Source: CAYTBN01 sp964436045 (lineage in GTDB: Bacteria; Myxococcota_A; UBA796; UBA9615; CAYRNR01). From it: a stretch of DNA of 64,000 nucleotides. The first letter of the stretch is position 1, and each line of letters opens with the position of its first letter. The position numbers were made by a program, and so were the translations under genes. The stretch lies in NCBI GenBank assembly GCA_964436045.1, contig CAYTBN010000032.1, positions 9,828 through 73,827 of the forward strand, in the 5' to 3' direction. Below, in pieces: positions 17,772-26,454 of this stretch. The notes beneath the pieces were generated by a model. It was given only the letters and a program-made list of their open reading frames with translations. It had not been told where the DNA came from and did not search any database.

Positions 17772-18352
17772 CGGACACCGCCGAGGACGCGGACGAGGCG
17801 CCGGCGGACTCCGGGGGCGCCTGGATCCATCCGCCGGGCCACCGCGGCCAGCGCGATCGCCACCAGTGCGCCGGCCCCGGCTTCGGCCGCGCCCAGGACC
17901 GCCAGCTGGCCCGCCGTGATGGACACCGAGGTGCCCAGATCGGCAGCGGCGGCGGCTGCGTCCGCGTGAACAGCGATCCCGACCAGCAGGGGCAGCAACG
18001 CGGCGGTCGACCCCATCGCGCCGGTCAGCAGCGAGATGAGCAGGGGAGGGGACGGGTAGGCCACGAGCAGTCCCCGCAGGAACCGGTCCCGCGCCACGGA
18101 GAGGGGGCCGCTGTCCACCGTGCGTCCGCAATAGGCGCGCAGGACCTCCCCCGGTGCGTCCGGGATCGCGTCCAGCTGGAAGCTGGCCTTGCCCAGGTCC
18201 CCCTCTTTCAAGGCGTGGGCCAGCCGTAGCAACGGCCGGTGACGGCGGAGCTGCGCCCGCACCAGCAGGGCTGCGTTGAGGCCGTGCACGCCCAGGTTCA
18301 GTGCGGCCAGCCCCACCAGGAGCCATGCCCAGGCGGACAGCGGCAAGAGCAT
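17768..18352 (-). CDS. Small membrane protein, possible ExbB/TolQ-like topology
   Basis: 194 aa with about three hydrophobic segments: one at residues 5-30, then a cytoplasmic-looking 'LRLAHALKEGDLGKASFQLDAIPDAP', then two more at about 95-125 and 145-180. A single helix, soluble domain, then two helices is the topology of MotA/TolQ/ExbB proteins. The conserved motifs of that family are not clear, so this is only a suggestion. Its ATG overlaps the preceding stop by one base (TGATG) and its own stop overlaps the next start (GTGA), so all three are translationally coupled. Confidence 0.6.
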   Translation of the reverse strand: MLLPLSAWAWLLVGLAALNLGVHGLNAALLVRAQLRRHRPLLRLAHALKEGDLGKASFQLDAIPDAPGEVLRAYCGRTVDSGPLSVARDRFLRGLLVAYPSPPLLISLLTGAMGSTAALLPLLVGIAVHADAAAAAADLGTSVSITAGQLAVLGAAEAGAGALVAIALAAVARRMDPGAPGVRRRLVRVLGGVR

Positions 18353-18930
18353 CAGCGAAGCTCCTTGCCGGCGTGTTGCAGCAGGCCAGCCGCCGCCGAG
18401 GTCCGGCGCCCCGCCTCGAAGCGGTGCAGGTGCAGCGCCAGGGTCGCCGCGGTGGCTGCCAGCGGGAACAGCGCGGCCGTCACAGCCAGCGAGGCCAGCA
18501 CCCCCGGAGCCGCTGGCGGCCCGCCGCTGGCGGTGAGCCAGGCCACATGGGCGGCCGCGGCCGGGAGCAGTGGGAGCGCGGCCAGGGCTGGAGTGCCGAG
18601 CGCCAGCAGCAGCCAACCGGTCAGGTGGAATCCGCCCACGCCGCGGAGGAGGCGCTGGAACGCGCCGATCGCCTTGGCCTGGTCACCCCGATCCAGGGCC
18701 TGGACCAGGATCTCGAACGCGCTGCCGGCCAGGGGCTGGGGCACGCGGGAGCGGGCCTGACCGATGAGGCCGTCCGCCGACAGCCCGTGCAACTCGGACA
18801 GCCGCGCGCGCATGCCGACCAGCGTCGCCCCCATCAGGCCCACCAGCAACACGAGTGCCACGCCGGCGGAGAACCCCAGCACGAGCGACATCTCGACGGT
18901 GGCGAAGCGGTCCATCGGTCGGCCAACCAT
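18352..18930 (-). CDS. Small membrane protein, paralogue-like partner of the next gene
   Basis: 192 aa with an N-terminal helix (residues 14-40), a soluble stretch including 'ALDRGDQAKAIGAFQRLLRG', and two or more C-terminal helices (about 100-130, 140-165). It has the same topology and a similar 'GDQAKA'/'GDLGKA' element as its downstream neighbour. The two look like a diverged duplicate pair, perhaps two subunits of a proton-channel-like complex (inference). Two in-frame ATGs (18930, 18915) are possible and neither has a strong ribosome-binding site. Confidence 0.58.
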   Translation of the reverse strand: MVGRPMDRFATVEMSLVLGFSAGVALVLLVGLMGATLVGMRARLSELHGLSADGLIGQARSRVPQPLAGSAFEILVQALDRGDQAKAIGAFQRLLRGVGGFHLTGWLLLALGTPALAALPLLPAAAAHVAWLTASGGPPAAPGVLASLAVTAALFPLAATAATLALHLHRFEAGRRTSAAAGLLQHAGKELR

Positions 18931-19005
18931 GCTACTACGTTGGCGCGGACGGTGACGGTGAAGAAGCTGACCTGGGGCGCCTTCCCCCCCGGGCGCGTGC
19001 CGGTC

Positions 19006-22000
19006 CTACTCGTGGTCCCAGTACTCGGCTGGGTGGTCCGATAGCTGCCGGGATTCGATCCGTGTACGGATCCGGTCGACGTCCACCGGGCGGGTTCCGC
19101 TGACCGAGGGCACGGGCAGGGGGCGCGCGGACAGGATCGATCCGGCCACCAGGGCGAGGGCCAGGGCGAGCAACACGGCCAACCAGCGATCGGCCGCGCG
19201 GCGCCGTCTTGTCCCTTCCGGGCTCGGCCGGGATCGCGGCGCCTGTTCCCAGGTGCAGCGGTTGCACTGGATACAATCCCAGTCGCCCGGATCGGCGACA
19301 CCCAGGTCGCAGCGGTCGTGGCGCCGGGGCGGCAGCCATCGGCCCAGCAGCGCCACCCGGTTGGTCAGCGACAGCGCAGCTCCCACCGGGCACAGGGTGC
19401 GGCACCAGAAGCGGCGATACCGCAGTGAGGCACCGAGGACCAGGAGCACCAGGGCCAGCAGGGGACCGGCCGCCCGCAGGCCGAGCCGCGTGGCGAGGGG
19501 GTCGAAGCCCAGCCACGCGTGGGCTCCGCTGACCGCGAACAGCACGATGACGGCCGCCAGCAGCGGGTACTTGAACGCCCGCGCCGCACGTTCCGCCCGC
19601 GGGCTGGCGCGGGTCGTCAGTCCCAGGGACGACAGGAGCTCCTGCAGGGCGCCGAACGGGCACAGCATTCCGCAGTACACGGGGCCAAAGGCGATCCCCA
19701 TCGCGGCGGCCCCGCCCAGCAGCAGCCAGCCCTCGCTGTTGGCGGGGGAGGGCAGCTCCAGACGCGCCAATGGCGCCAGGTGCTCCACGGAGAGCTGCTG
19801 GTTCAGCCACAGTCCCGCCGCCAGCGCGCTCAGCCCGAGCAGCGCGGCCCGGAGCCAGCGCTGTCCGGACAGCAGCACGGGAACCGAGGCGAACAGCAGA
19901 CCGGCCAGCACCAGCACCTGGATCCGGGTCCACGGCGATCGCTGCGGTGCCTCCGCGGGGAGGGGCAGCGACAGGATCCGCCCCGACACCTCCCGGCGTA
20001 CTCGGTCGACGGTGGTCAGCGCGGCCGTCGCGGTCACCGTGGCACCGGTCAAACCCTCGATGGGCAGCCCGTTGGCGGCGTCGATGGGCGACTCCAGGGG
20101 CAGGCCGCGGAGCTGCCGGATCCAGTCGTCGAACCCCGTCAGGTAGGCCGGGGTCTCCCGGGACTCCACCAGCCGCAGGTCCTGCACCGTCCCGTCCGGT
20201 GTCAGCGAGATGAGCAGGTTCAATGGACCGCCGTATCCGTGGATCTCGTCGGTGACGGCCAGCGAACTGCACAGCACGTCCCCCACGGGCTCGCCGGCTG
20301 CGTCCTGACCGCGGTAGTGCACGAAAGGCCGTTCGCGCTCCGTGAGGGTGACGTCAGCGGTCATCCCTGCCAGCTCCGATGCCGGAAAGTGGATCCGAGG
20401 ACCCTCGCCGCTGATCCGCACGATGGCCGTCACCGCGACGGTCGCCAGTACCAGGCCGCCCAACCAGCCGCTGGCCGCGCGGCCCACCCGCGGGCGCCGC
20501 CGCCCGACTCCGGCGATCCATTCCAGCAGGCGCGCCGCCGCCGTTCCCGGGGGCAAGTGGGTCCGCAGCAAGGGGGGCAGCGCGATGGTGACGGCGGCGA
20601 TCGCCAGGGCCAGGGCCAGCAGGGTGGAGGTGCGTGCGGGACCCAGCAGGGGTACGAGGGCGACACCGACCAGCGCCGCGCCCAGGGCGGCTCCCCAGTG
20701 GTCCGCCGCCTCGAGGGTCGCGCCGACGGCGCCAGCGCTCGACCCCCGGTGGGTCACGAGCCCCCCCGCCACCGGGAAGCCGGCACCGAACACGGCACCC
20801 CCTGTCGCGATCAGCGCGTAGTACAGCGGACCTGCGCTACCCGCGATGGACGTCTGCAGCGCGGGTATCGCCGAGCCAGCCATCAAACAGAGGCCGACCC
20901 CCGCCAGGCAGAAGACGATCGGCGGGGTGAGGCCAGAGCCCCGGAGCCAGCGCCCCCCCGCCAGTCCCCCCGCGGCGAGACCGGCCATGAACAGCGCATT
21001 GAGCCAGCCCACCTGGGCGAACAGATCTCCGAATCGCACCTGGAATGACAGGATCAGGCAGACCTGCAGCGCGATGGCCGCCGCGCCGGCGAGTCCAACC
21101 AGCAGGGCGCCCGCTCGTCTGCGCTCGGCCTCGGGATCCGGCCACAGCAGGCTGCGCCGCAGCGACACCCCACAGGCGACCAGCAGCGGCACGATCACCA
21201 GCCACGCTCCGCCGCGCTGCGCTGCGCCCAGGGCGGCCGGGAGGGCCGATCCGCTGGCGTGGGCCAGCACGCGCAGCTGTAACAGGTACGCCACCGGAGC
21301 GGCGTCGGTGTTGAGCAGGTCTTCTCCCCACTCCTCGGCGGCGCTGGCGTAGGACGCGGTGGCCGCGGCGACCCGCCGTGGCTCCACCAGGCTGGCGAAG
21401 GTGCCCGCCGGGACGGCCTGTAGAGGCCCGGCCAGGCTCCGGTAGCGCCGGGCCAGCTCGTCTGGATCCGCGCTCGGGATGCCGGCCGCGCCGGCGATCA
21501 ACCAGCTCGTCTCCCCCGGGATTACGGCAACTTCGTCGAAGACCTGGCCCAGGGTGAGCAGCGCGCTGGCGGCATAACGTCGCACCTCCTCCCCCTGGTA
21601 GTTGACCGTGGCGCCGATGCGCGTCGCCAGCGCCCCGTCGTCGGCCAGCAGGTCCCCGCAGAGGTCCACGAACTCCCGCGTCGCCAGACGGTTGGCGGCG
21701 GCCGTGGTCGGATCACCCAGGTCCAGGACGATCAGGTCGAAACGTCCGCCTCCGGCCGCGATCCGGGTCAGCTCGCGCCGGGGATCGCCAAAACGGCGGT
21801 CCAGAGCGGGGTCCGTCAGCACCCCGGTGAGCGCGGGGGGCAGGTGGCGCTCCAGGGCTTCTGCGGCTGCCCGGTCCGGCTGGAGGTGCACCAACCGGTC
21901 CGGTCGGTACGCCAGCAGCTCGGCGATTCGCCCCTCCGCCCCCTGACCGACGACGAGGATCCGGGAGGCCGCCGGCCGCTGGGCGATCAAGAGGGCCGCG

Positions 22001-22851
22001 GTGGGCACGTCCCCATCCCGATCGGGCAACGCCGCGAGCAGCGAGCCGTCGGAGAGGGCGACCACCTGGCCGTCGCCCCGGCCGATGGACAGGTGGCGAT
22101 GGGGTGTGTCCAGGGACTCCAGGTACTCGAGATCGGGCAGCGCGCGGGCGAATCGGACCCGCTCCGCCGTCTCCTCCAGATCCCGCCCCAGGGGTGTGGC
22201 GAGCACCGCCGCTGCGACCGCGAGTTCGACGATGGCCAGGGCACCGAGGAGCTTCGCACGCCGCTGGAGCGCCAGCGCAGCGGCACCCGCCGCGAGTGGC
22301 AGCATCCCCGTGGCGATCAGGGTCGAAGGAGCCGCCGCGCCCAGGATCATGGCGGTGGCGATCAGTCCGCCAGCGAACGCACCGGCTGCCTCGAGAACAT
22401 AACTCCGGGTCACCGCCGACGCGGGTGACGAGGAGGTAGCCGCTCCCGCGACCAGTGCGCAGGCGGCGGGGAACGCCAGCCCGGTGAGCACCCCCAGCGG
22501 GGCGTTGGCCAGCAGCGTGCTCCACGCGAGGGCGCCGACGGGGAATACGTCGCTGGTGGGCACGCCGGAAAGCCACCGCAGCGAGCGGAGCGCCGTTCCC
22601 TGCAGAGCCATCGCCGGCAGGTAGAGGAGGACCAGGACCAGGAGCCAGCGCACCGGATCCCAGCGCTCGACGGGCAGCCAGCGACGGAGGGTCGCCCCGG
22701 CCGCGATCCACAGGAACCAGGTGGCGAAGAACAGCCCGATGGCCAGCTCTCCACCGTTGCAGGCCACCAGGTGCTCCCGCAGCAAGACCGTCTGCGCGAT
22801 CAGGGTGAACGCGCCGAGGGCGAACAGGACGGCGGAGGTGGGAAGGCCCAT
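19006..22851 (-). CDS. Fusion: MFS-like membrane/spermidine-synthase-like/FMN-binding/NosR-like 4Fe-4S protein
   Basis: 1281-aa multidomain membrane protein. Residues 1-235 form MFS-like helices. About 240-450 resemble polyamine aminopropyltransferases: 'RILVVGQGAEGRIAEL' (nucleotide-binding Gly-rich loop, near 300) and 'FDLIVLDLGDPTTAAA' (near 370, where SpeE has its catalytic Asp). More helices run from 500 to 800. About 820-970 is an FMN-binding domain with 'GLTGATVTATAAL'; Thr938 in TGAT is the expected flavinylation site. About 1000-1250 is a NosR/RnfD-like segment with 'YCGMLCPFGAL', 'WCRTLCPVGAAL' and a Cys-containing 'CIQCNRC'. Fused MFS-spermidine synthases and FMN/NosR-type electron-transfer proteins are each known; their joining in one chain is unusual. 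I infer transmembrane electron transfer through covalent FMN. No ApbE flavin transferase gene is in the window. Confidence 0.8.
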   Translation of the reverse strand: MGLPTSAVLFALGAFTLIAQTVLLREHLVACNGGELAIGLFFATWFLWIAAGATLRRWLPVERWDPVRWLLVLVLLYLPAMALQGTALRSLRWLSGVPTSDVFPVGALAWSTLLANAPLGVLTGLAFPAACALVAGAATSSSPASAVTRSYVLEAAGAFAGGLIATAMILGAAAPSTLIATGMLPLAAGAAALALQRRAKLLGALAIVELAVAAAVLATPLGRDLEETAERVRFARALPDLEYLESLDTPHRHLSIGRGDGQVVALSDGSLLAALPDRDGDVPTAALLIAQRPAASRILVVGQGAEGRIAELLAYRPDRLVHLQPDRAAAEALERHLPPALTGVLTDPALDRRFGDPRRELTRIAAGGGRFDLIVLDLGDPTTAAANRLATREFVDLCGDLLADDGALATRIGATVNYQGEEVRRYAASALLTLGQVFDEVAVIPGETSWLIAGAAGIPSADPDELARRYRSLAGPLQAVPAGTFASLVEPRRVAAATASYASAAEEWGEDLLNTDAAPVAYLLQLRVLAHASGSALPAALGAAQRGGAWLVIVPLLVACGVSLRRSLLWPDPEAERRRAGALLVGLAGAAAIALQVCLILSFQVRFGDLFAQVGWLNALFMAGLAAGGLAGGRWLRGSGLTPPIVFCLAGVGLCLMAGSAIPALQTSIAGSAGPLYYALIATGGAVFGAGFPVAGGLVTHRGSSAGAVGATLEAADHWGAALGAALVGVALVPLLGPARTSTLLALALAIAAVTIALPPLLRTHLPPGTAAARLLEWIAGVGRRRPRVGRAASGWLGGLVLATVAVTAIVRISGEGPRIHFPASELAGMTADVTLTERERPFVHYRGQDAAGEPVGDVLCSSLAVTDEIHGYGGPLNLLISLTPDGTVQDLRLVESRETPAYLTGFDDWIRQLRGLPLESPIDAANGLPIEGLTGATVTATAALTTVDRVRREVSGRILSLPLPAEAPQRSPWTRIQVLVLAGLLFASVPVLLSGQRWLRAALLGLSALAAGLWLNQQLSVEHLAPLARLELPSPANSEGWLLLGGAAAMGIAFGPVYCGMLCPFGALQELLSSLGLTTRASPRAERAARAFKYPLLAAVIVLFAVSGAHAWLGFDPLATRLGLRAAGPLLALVLLVLGASLRYRRFWCRTLCPVGAALSLTNRVALLGRWLPPRRHDRCDLGVADPGDWDCIQCNRCTWEQAPRSRPSPEGTRRRRAADRWLAVLLALALALVAGSILSARPLPVPSVSGTRPVDVDRIRTRIESRQLSDHPAEYWDHE

Positions 22852-22931
22852 CGCCGGTCACCCTATCCGAGTCCCTGCCGCCGTGGAACATGTGGCGCCC
22901 CGATGTGTCGAGGGGGGGCACGGAGGAAGCC

Positions 22932-23015
22932 ATGCGTTCGATGGTGTCGTGGACCGCGTTGCTGCTCCTCCCCGCTGGCGACGCTCGTTCCCTGAATCTC
23001 CGCTTGGGGCAATAG
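22932..23015 (+). CDS. Possible 27-aa signal-peptide-like small ORF
   Basis: A strong ribosome-binding site GGAGGAA precedes ATG 22932. It encodes MRSMVSWTALLLLPAGDA followed by RSLNLRLGQ and a stop, which looks like an export signal with almost no mature part. It sits in the divergent region between the redox fusion and the RCC1 lipoprotein. It could be a leader peptide, a truncated secreted protein, or chance. Confidence 0.3.
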   Translation: MRSMVSWTALLLLPAGDARSLNLRLGQ

Positions 23016-23080
23016 TTCCGCGCCGCGCTGCGTTTCTCGGGTCGAGGCGCCGGGGATGCGCCCGAGGGAGGTCGCGGGCG

Positions 23081-25015
23081 ATGGCCGAGAACAACGGTGT
23101 GGGAATCGGGGCGCTGCTGCTGGCGCTGGTCTGCCTTTCGTGCGCCGAGGGTGGCCAGCCGGTAGAGGCGAGGAGCGACCTCTATCTGCCGGAGGAGGAC
23201 CGCTCGTTGCAGTCGATCACGGTCGAGCCGGACGGGTTGACGTTGGTGTACGACACCGACGCCCGCGACGCCGGCCTGGTCGAGGGATTGCTGGTGGCTG
23301 GCGCGGCCCAGGGGGGCTACCTGCGCCAGGTCGAGCAGGTCGCGCTGGTGGGCTCGACCGCCACCGTCCAGACCCGGGACGTGGCGCTGACCGACGCGGC
23401 CTCGGTGGGCACCCTCCACGAGACCCTGGTCCCCGTGGGCGTCTGGGAACTCGAGGGGGACGGCGAGCAGGCCACCATGGCCGCCGGAGGAGCGCTCGAT
23501 CTGGGGGGGATGCTCCTGTTCGAGGGGTACTCCAGCGAGGCCGATCTGCAGGTGTCCATCGCCGAGGGCAGCTTGGCGTTCGACCCCACGGTCCAGCTGG
23601 ATCTCGAGATAGAGAGTGGAGAGCTGCGGCAGTTCGTGTTCGTGGTGTCCGGTCCACTGGTCCTCGACCTCGCCGCCGAGGTGGCGCTCGATCTGAAGTA
23701 CAGCTACACGACCGAGGTGCCCCTCGCCAGCTTCCGCCAGCCCGTGACCGCCTCCATCGGTCAGCTGCCCGTGGTCGGCGAGATCGTCGTCACCCTGCGC
23801 GGCGGATTCGAGCTGGTCGCCGCGTCCGGCGGAGAGTTCTCCGAGCACGTGCGGGTCTCGTCCCACGTCCGGGCCGGGGCGGCCTACGACGGCAGCGGCT
23901 GGAGCAGCGTCTGGTCGGTGGAGCCGGAGACCACGGTCGTCGACGATCCCAGCTGGGATTTCGACGATGACGCCTCCCTGCGGCTGTGGATCATCCCCGA
24001 GATCGCGCTGGAGCTGTACGGTGCCGACGGTCCGCGGGTCGTCCTCGAGCCGTTCCTCGACGCATCGTTGACCGGCGTGGCCCCACCGCTGTGGACCCTG
24101 GCGTCGGGCTTGTCCGGCGAGGTGGGGGTACCGACCCAGCTGCTGGATCCCTCGCTGACCGACTTCGCCGAGTCCATGCCGGCCGAGGGGATCGTGGTCG
24201 CCGAGAACGACGACAGCTGGGTCGGCTGGAGCCAGGTGAGCGCGGGCGAGGGGTTCAGCTGCGGACTGACCACCGAAGGCATCCTGGCGTGCTGGGGGGA
24301 CGACGACCAGGGAAAGGCCTCGCCCCCCGCGGGCAGCTACGTCGCGGTGACGGCGGGCCGTTCCCACGCGTGTGCCCTCGCGGCGGACGGAGCCGTGACC
24401 TGCTGGGGGCGCGATGGCGAGGGACAGGGCAGTCCGCCGGACGGCGCCTACGCCCAGCTGGCGGCGGGGAACGACTTCACCTGCGCGATCAAGCAGAGCG
24501 GGGAGGCCACCTGCTGGGGCCGCGACGCCGAAGGCCAGACCACGGCTCCGGGGATCGGGTTCGCCCAGGTGAGTGCCGGAGCGAGGCACGGTTGCGGTGT
24601 GACGGCGTTCGGCGAGGCGGCCTGCTGGGGGAACGACACCGATGGGCAGGCGTCCCCACCCGCCGGGAACTTCGATCACGTGAGCGCCGGGCGGCGCCAC
24701 TCCTGCGGCCTCGAACCCAGCGGAGGCCTGGTTTGCTGGGGCTGCTCCCAGATCGACACGGGCGGGTGCGACCCTCCCGGCGGTCCCTACACACAGGTCA
24801 GCGTCGGTGGCAGCCATTCCTGCGCGGTCAACGCCCAGGACCGGGTCAGCTGCTGGGGCGCGGGCGCGAGCGGGCAGGCGGAGGTCCCCCTCGGCTGGTA
24901 CACCCAGGTAAGTGCGGGCGAGGACCACACGTGTGCCGTGCGGACCAGCGGCGAGATCGCCTGCTGGGGCGGTGACGATCTCGGGCAATCGACCCCGCCG
25001 GAGGTGGCGCCATGA
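23081..25015 (+). CDS. RCC1-repeat lipoprotein (seven repeats)
   Basis: 644-aa lipoprotein with an atypical lipobox (CLSC, Cys21). Residues about 30-380 are beta-rich and unrecognised. From residue 383 to the end there are seven RCC1-type repeats of about 37 residues, each with a core like 'VSAGxxHxCxL...G...CWG.D..GQ..PP'. Seven repeats are enough to close one complete seven-bladed propeller. Each repeat has a conserved Cys pair (…C…CWG), suggesting disulfides within blades and hence an extracytoplasmic location. GGGAG lies 11 nt before ATG 23081. Its ATGA stop/start overlap with the next gene indicates coupling to the arylsulfotransferase-like lipoprotein. Confidence 0.85.
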   Translation: MAENNGVGIGALLLALVCLSCAEGGQPVEARSDLYLPEEDRSLQSITVEPDGLTLVYDTDARDAGLVEGLLVAGAAQGGYLRQVEQVALVGSTATVQTRDVALTDAASVGTLHETLVPVGVWELEGDGEQATMAAGGALDLGGMLLFEGYSSEADLQVSIAEGSLAFDPTVQLDLEIESGELRQFVFVVSGPLVLDLAAEVALDLKYSYTTEVPLASFRQPVTASIGQLPVVGEIVVTLRGGFELVAASGGEFSEHVRVSSHVRAGAAYDGSGWSSVWSVEPETTVVDDPSWDFDDDASLRLWIIPEIALELYGADGPRVVLEPFLDASLTGVAPPLWTLASGLSGEVGVPTQLLDPSLTDFAESMPAEGIVVAENDDSWVGWSQVSAGEGFSCGLTTEGILACWGDDDQGKASPPAGSYVAVTAGRSHACALAADGAVTCWGRDGEGQGSPPDGAYAQLAAGNDFTCAIKQSGEATCWGRDAEGQTTAPGIGFAQVSAGARHGCGVTAFGEAACWGNDTDGQASPPAGNFDHVSAGRRHSCGLEPSGGLVCWGCSQIDTGGCDPPGGPYTQVSVGGSHSCAVNAQDRVSCWGAGASGQAEVPLGWYTQVSAGEDHTCAVRTSGEIACWGGDDLGQSTPPEVAP

Positions 25016-26427
25016 GCCCCTCCAGAAGCCGAGCACTCCGCCCGCGGTCCCACCTGGCCGCCGTGCTGGTCCTCGCGACGGCCGTGGGTGCGGCCGGCTG
25101 CCAGGATCCGGCGCTCGTCCCGGACGCGGACGTCGACTTCCAGGTCGAGGTGGCCCTCAGCGAGCGAATCCCGACGGTCGCGACCGTGGATTGGACCGCA
25201 GATGCCGGCGGAGCCGGCACCGTCGAGGAGGGGTGGGTGGAGTTCGGGCTCGATACCTCCTACGGCCTGCAGGCGCCCGCGACCGTGACGGCGGACGGCT
25301 CGTTCTCCGCCGTCCTGCTGGGGATGAAGCCCGCCCGCGAGTATCACTTCCGGCTCGGGGGCCTGGTGGACGGCGCGACCGTGGTCGGCGAGGACGAGAC
25401 CTTGACCACCGGGCCGGGGCCCGGAGAGCTGCCGGATCTGTCGGTGTCGGTCCTCGATCCGGAGCGGTCGACAGGGGGCTATTTCGCGCTGTCCCTGCTC
25501 TCGTTCCCGGCGGCGGCGGCGGTGATCCTGGACGCGGATGGCGACTACGTCTGGTGGCAGTTCATGGAGGTGGAGGAGCTGTCCCTGGCCCGGGCGGTGC
25601 CCAGCCGCGACATGCAGCGGATGCTCTACATGAGCTTGCGCGAGGACGACGGCGGCGAGTACGAGCACCACTTCTTCGAGATCGATCTGGACGGCTCCGT
25701 CGAGGACACGATGGCCATCGTCGAGTCGCACCACGACTTCGTCGAGCTTCCCGACGGCACGATCACCGTGATCGCCCACGACAAGCGGGAGGTGGACGGG
25801 CTGCCCGTGGTCGGCGACCGGCTGGTGGAGTACGGCCCCGACGGCTCGGAGGTCGAGATCTGGACCATCTGGGACCACCTGGAGTACGAGGAGCCGGTCA
25901 ACCCGGACGCGGGCACCACCTGGACCCACTCCAACGCCCTCGACTACTCGCCGGAGGACGACGTCTACCGGCTTTCGGTGCGCAACTTCGACACCCAGCT
26001 GACCATCGATCGCGCCACCGGGGAGGTGCTCGAAGATGTGGGCGGGGCGGGATCCGACTACACGCTGACGGGGGACGACGCCCAGTGGTTCCACAAGGCC
26101 CATCAGTTCGATCGCCGGGGGGACGAGATGCTGGTGTTCGCCAACGGCTTCGACGTGGAGACCGGCTCCCAGGTGCTGGGCTATCGCCTGGACACCGAGG
26201 CCGGCGAGGCCACCATGTTGTGGGAGTACCAGGCCGCGTTTCCGCTCTACTGCTACACGTATGGCGACGTGAGCTGGTTGCCTTCGGGGAACGTACTGGT
26301 GACCTGGAGCACCGCCGGTCAGCTCGAAGAGGTCACCTGGTCCGGCGAGGTCGTCTGGCAGCTCAAGGCCAACCTCGGCGCGGGGTTTGGCTACACCACC
26401 TGGATGGAGTCCCTCTATCCGGGGTGA
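25012..26427 (+). CDS. Arylsulfotransferase-like (ASST family) lipoprotein
   Basis: 471-aa lipoprotein, lipobox GAAGC (Cys30). After a fibronectin-like domain (about 40-125) comes a propeller typical of the bacterial arylsulfotransferase family: 'VILDADGDYVWWQFM', 'SHHDFVELPDGTITVIAHDKR', 'GTTWTHSNALDYSPEDDVYRLSVRNFDTQLTIDRATGEV' (given in pieces of the repeat), 'AQWFHKAHQFDRRGDEMLVFANG' and 'DVSWLPSGNVLVTWS'. In characterised ASSTs a His carries the sulfate; candidate His residues occur in the WTHSN and FHKAHQ segments. Many family members have no proven sulfotransferase activity, so the function is open. It starts inside the stop of the RCC1 lipoprotein (ATGA). Confidence 0.8.
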   Translation: MSPSRSRALRPRSHLAAVLVLATAVGAAGCQDPALVPDADVDFQVEVALSERIPTVATVDWTADAGGAGTVEEGWVEFGLDTSYGLQAPATVTADGSFSAVLLGMKPAREYHFRLGGLVDGATVVGEDETLTTGPGPGELPDLSVSVLDPERSTGGYFALSLLSFPAAAAVILDADGDYVWWQFMEVEELSLARAVPSRDMQRMLYMSLREDDGGEYEHHFFEIDLDGSVEDTMAIVESHHDFVELPDGTITVIAHDKREVDGLPVVGDRLVEYGPDGSEVEIWTIWDHLEYEEPVNPDAGTTWTHSNALDYSPEDDVYRLSVRNFDTQLTIDRATGEVLEDVGGAGSDYTLTGDDAQWFHKAHQFDRRGDEMLVFANGFDVETGSQVLGYRLDTEAGEATMLWEYQAAFPLYCYTYGDVSWLPSGNVLVTWSTAGQLEEVTWSGEVVWQLKANLGAGFGYTTWMESLYPG

Positions 26428-26454
26428 GCCCGGCGCCGACCGACGCTGGTCCCC

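Noticed and set aside
21713..25036. A 1107-codon minus-strand frame over the divergent region at 23 kb
   Set aside because: It runs through two real genes on opposite strands and matches no family; composition is that of a GC-rich shadow frame.
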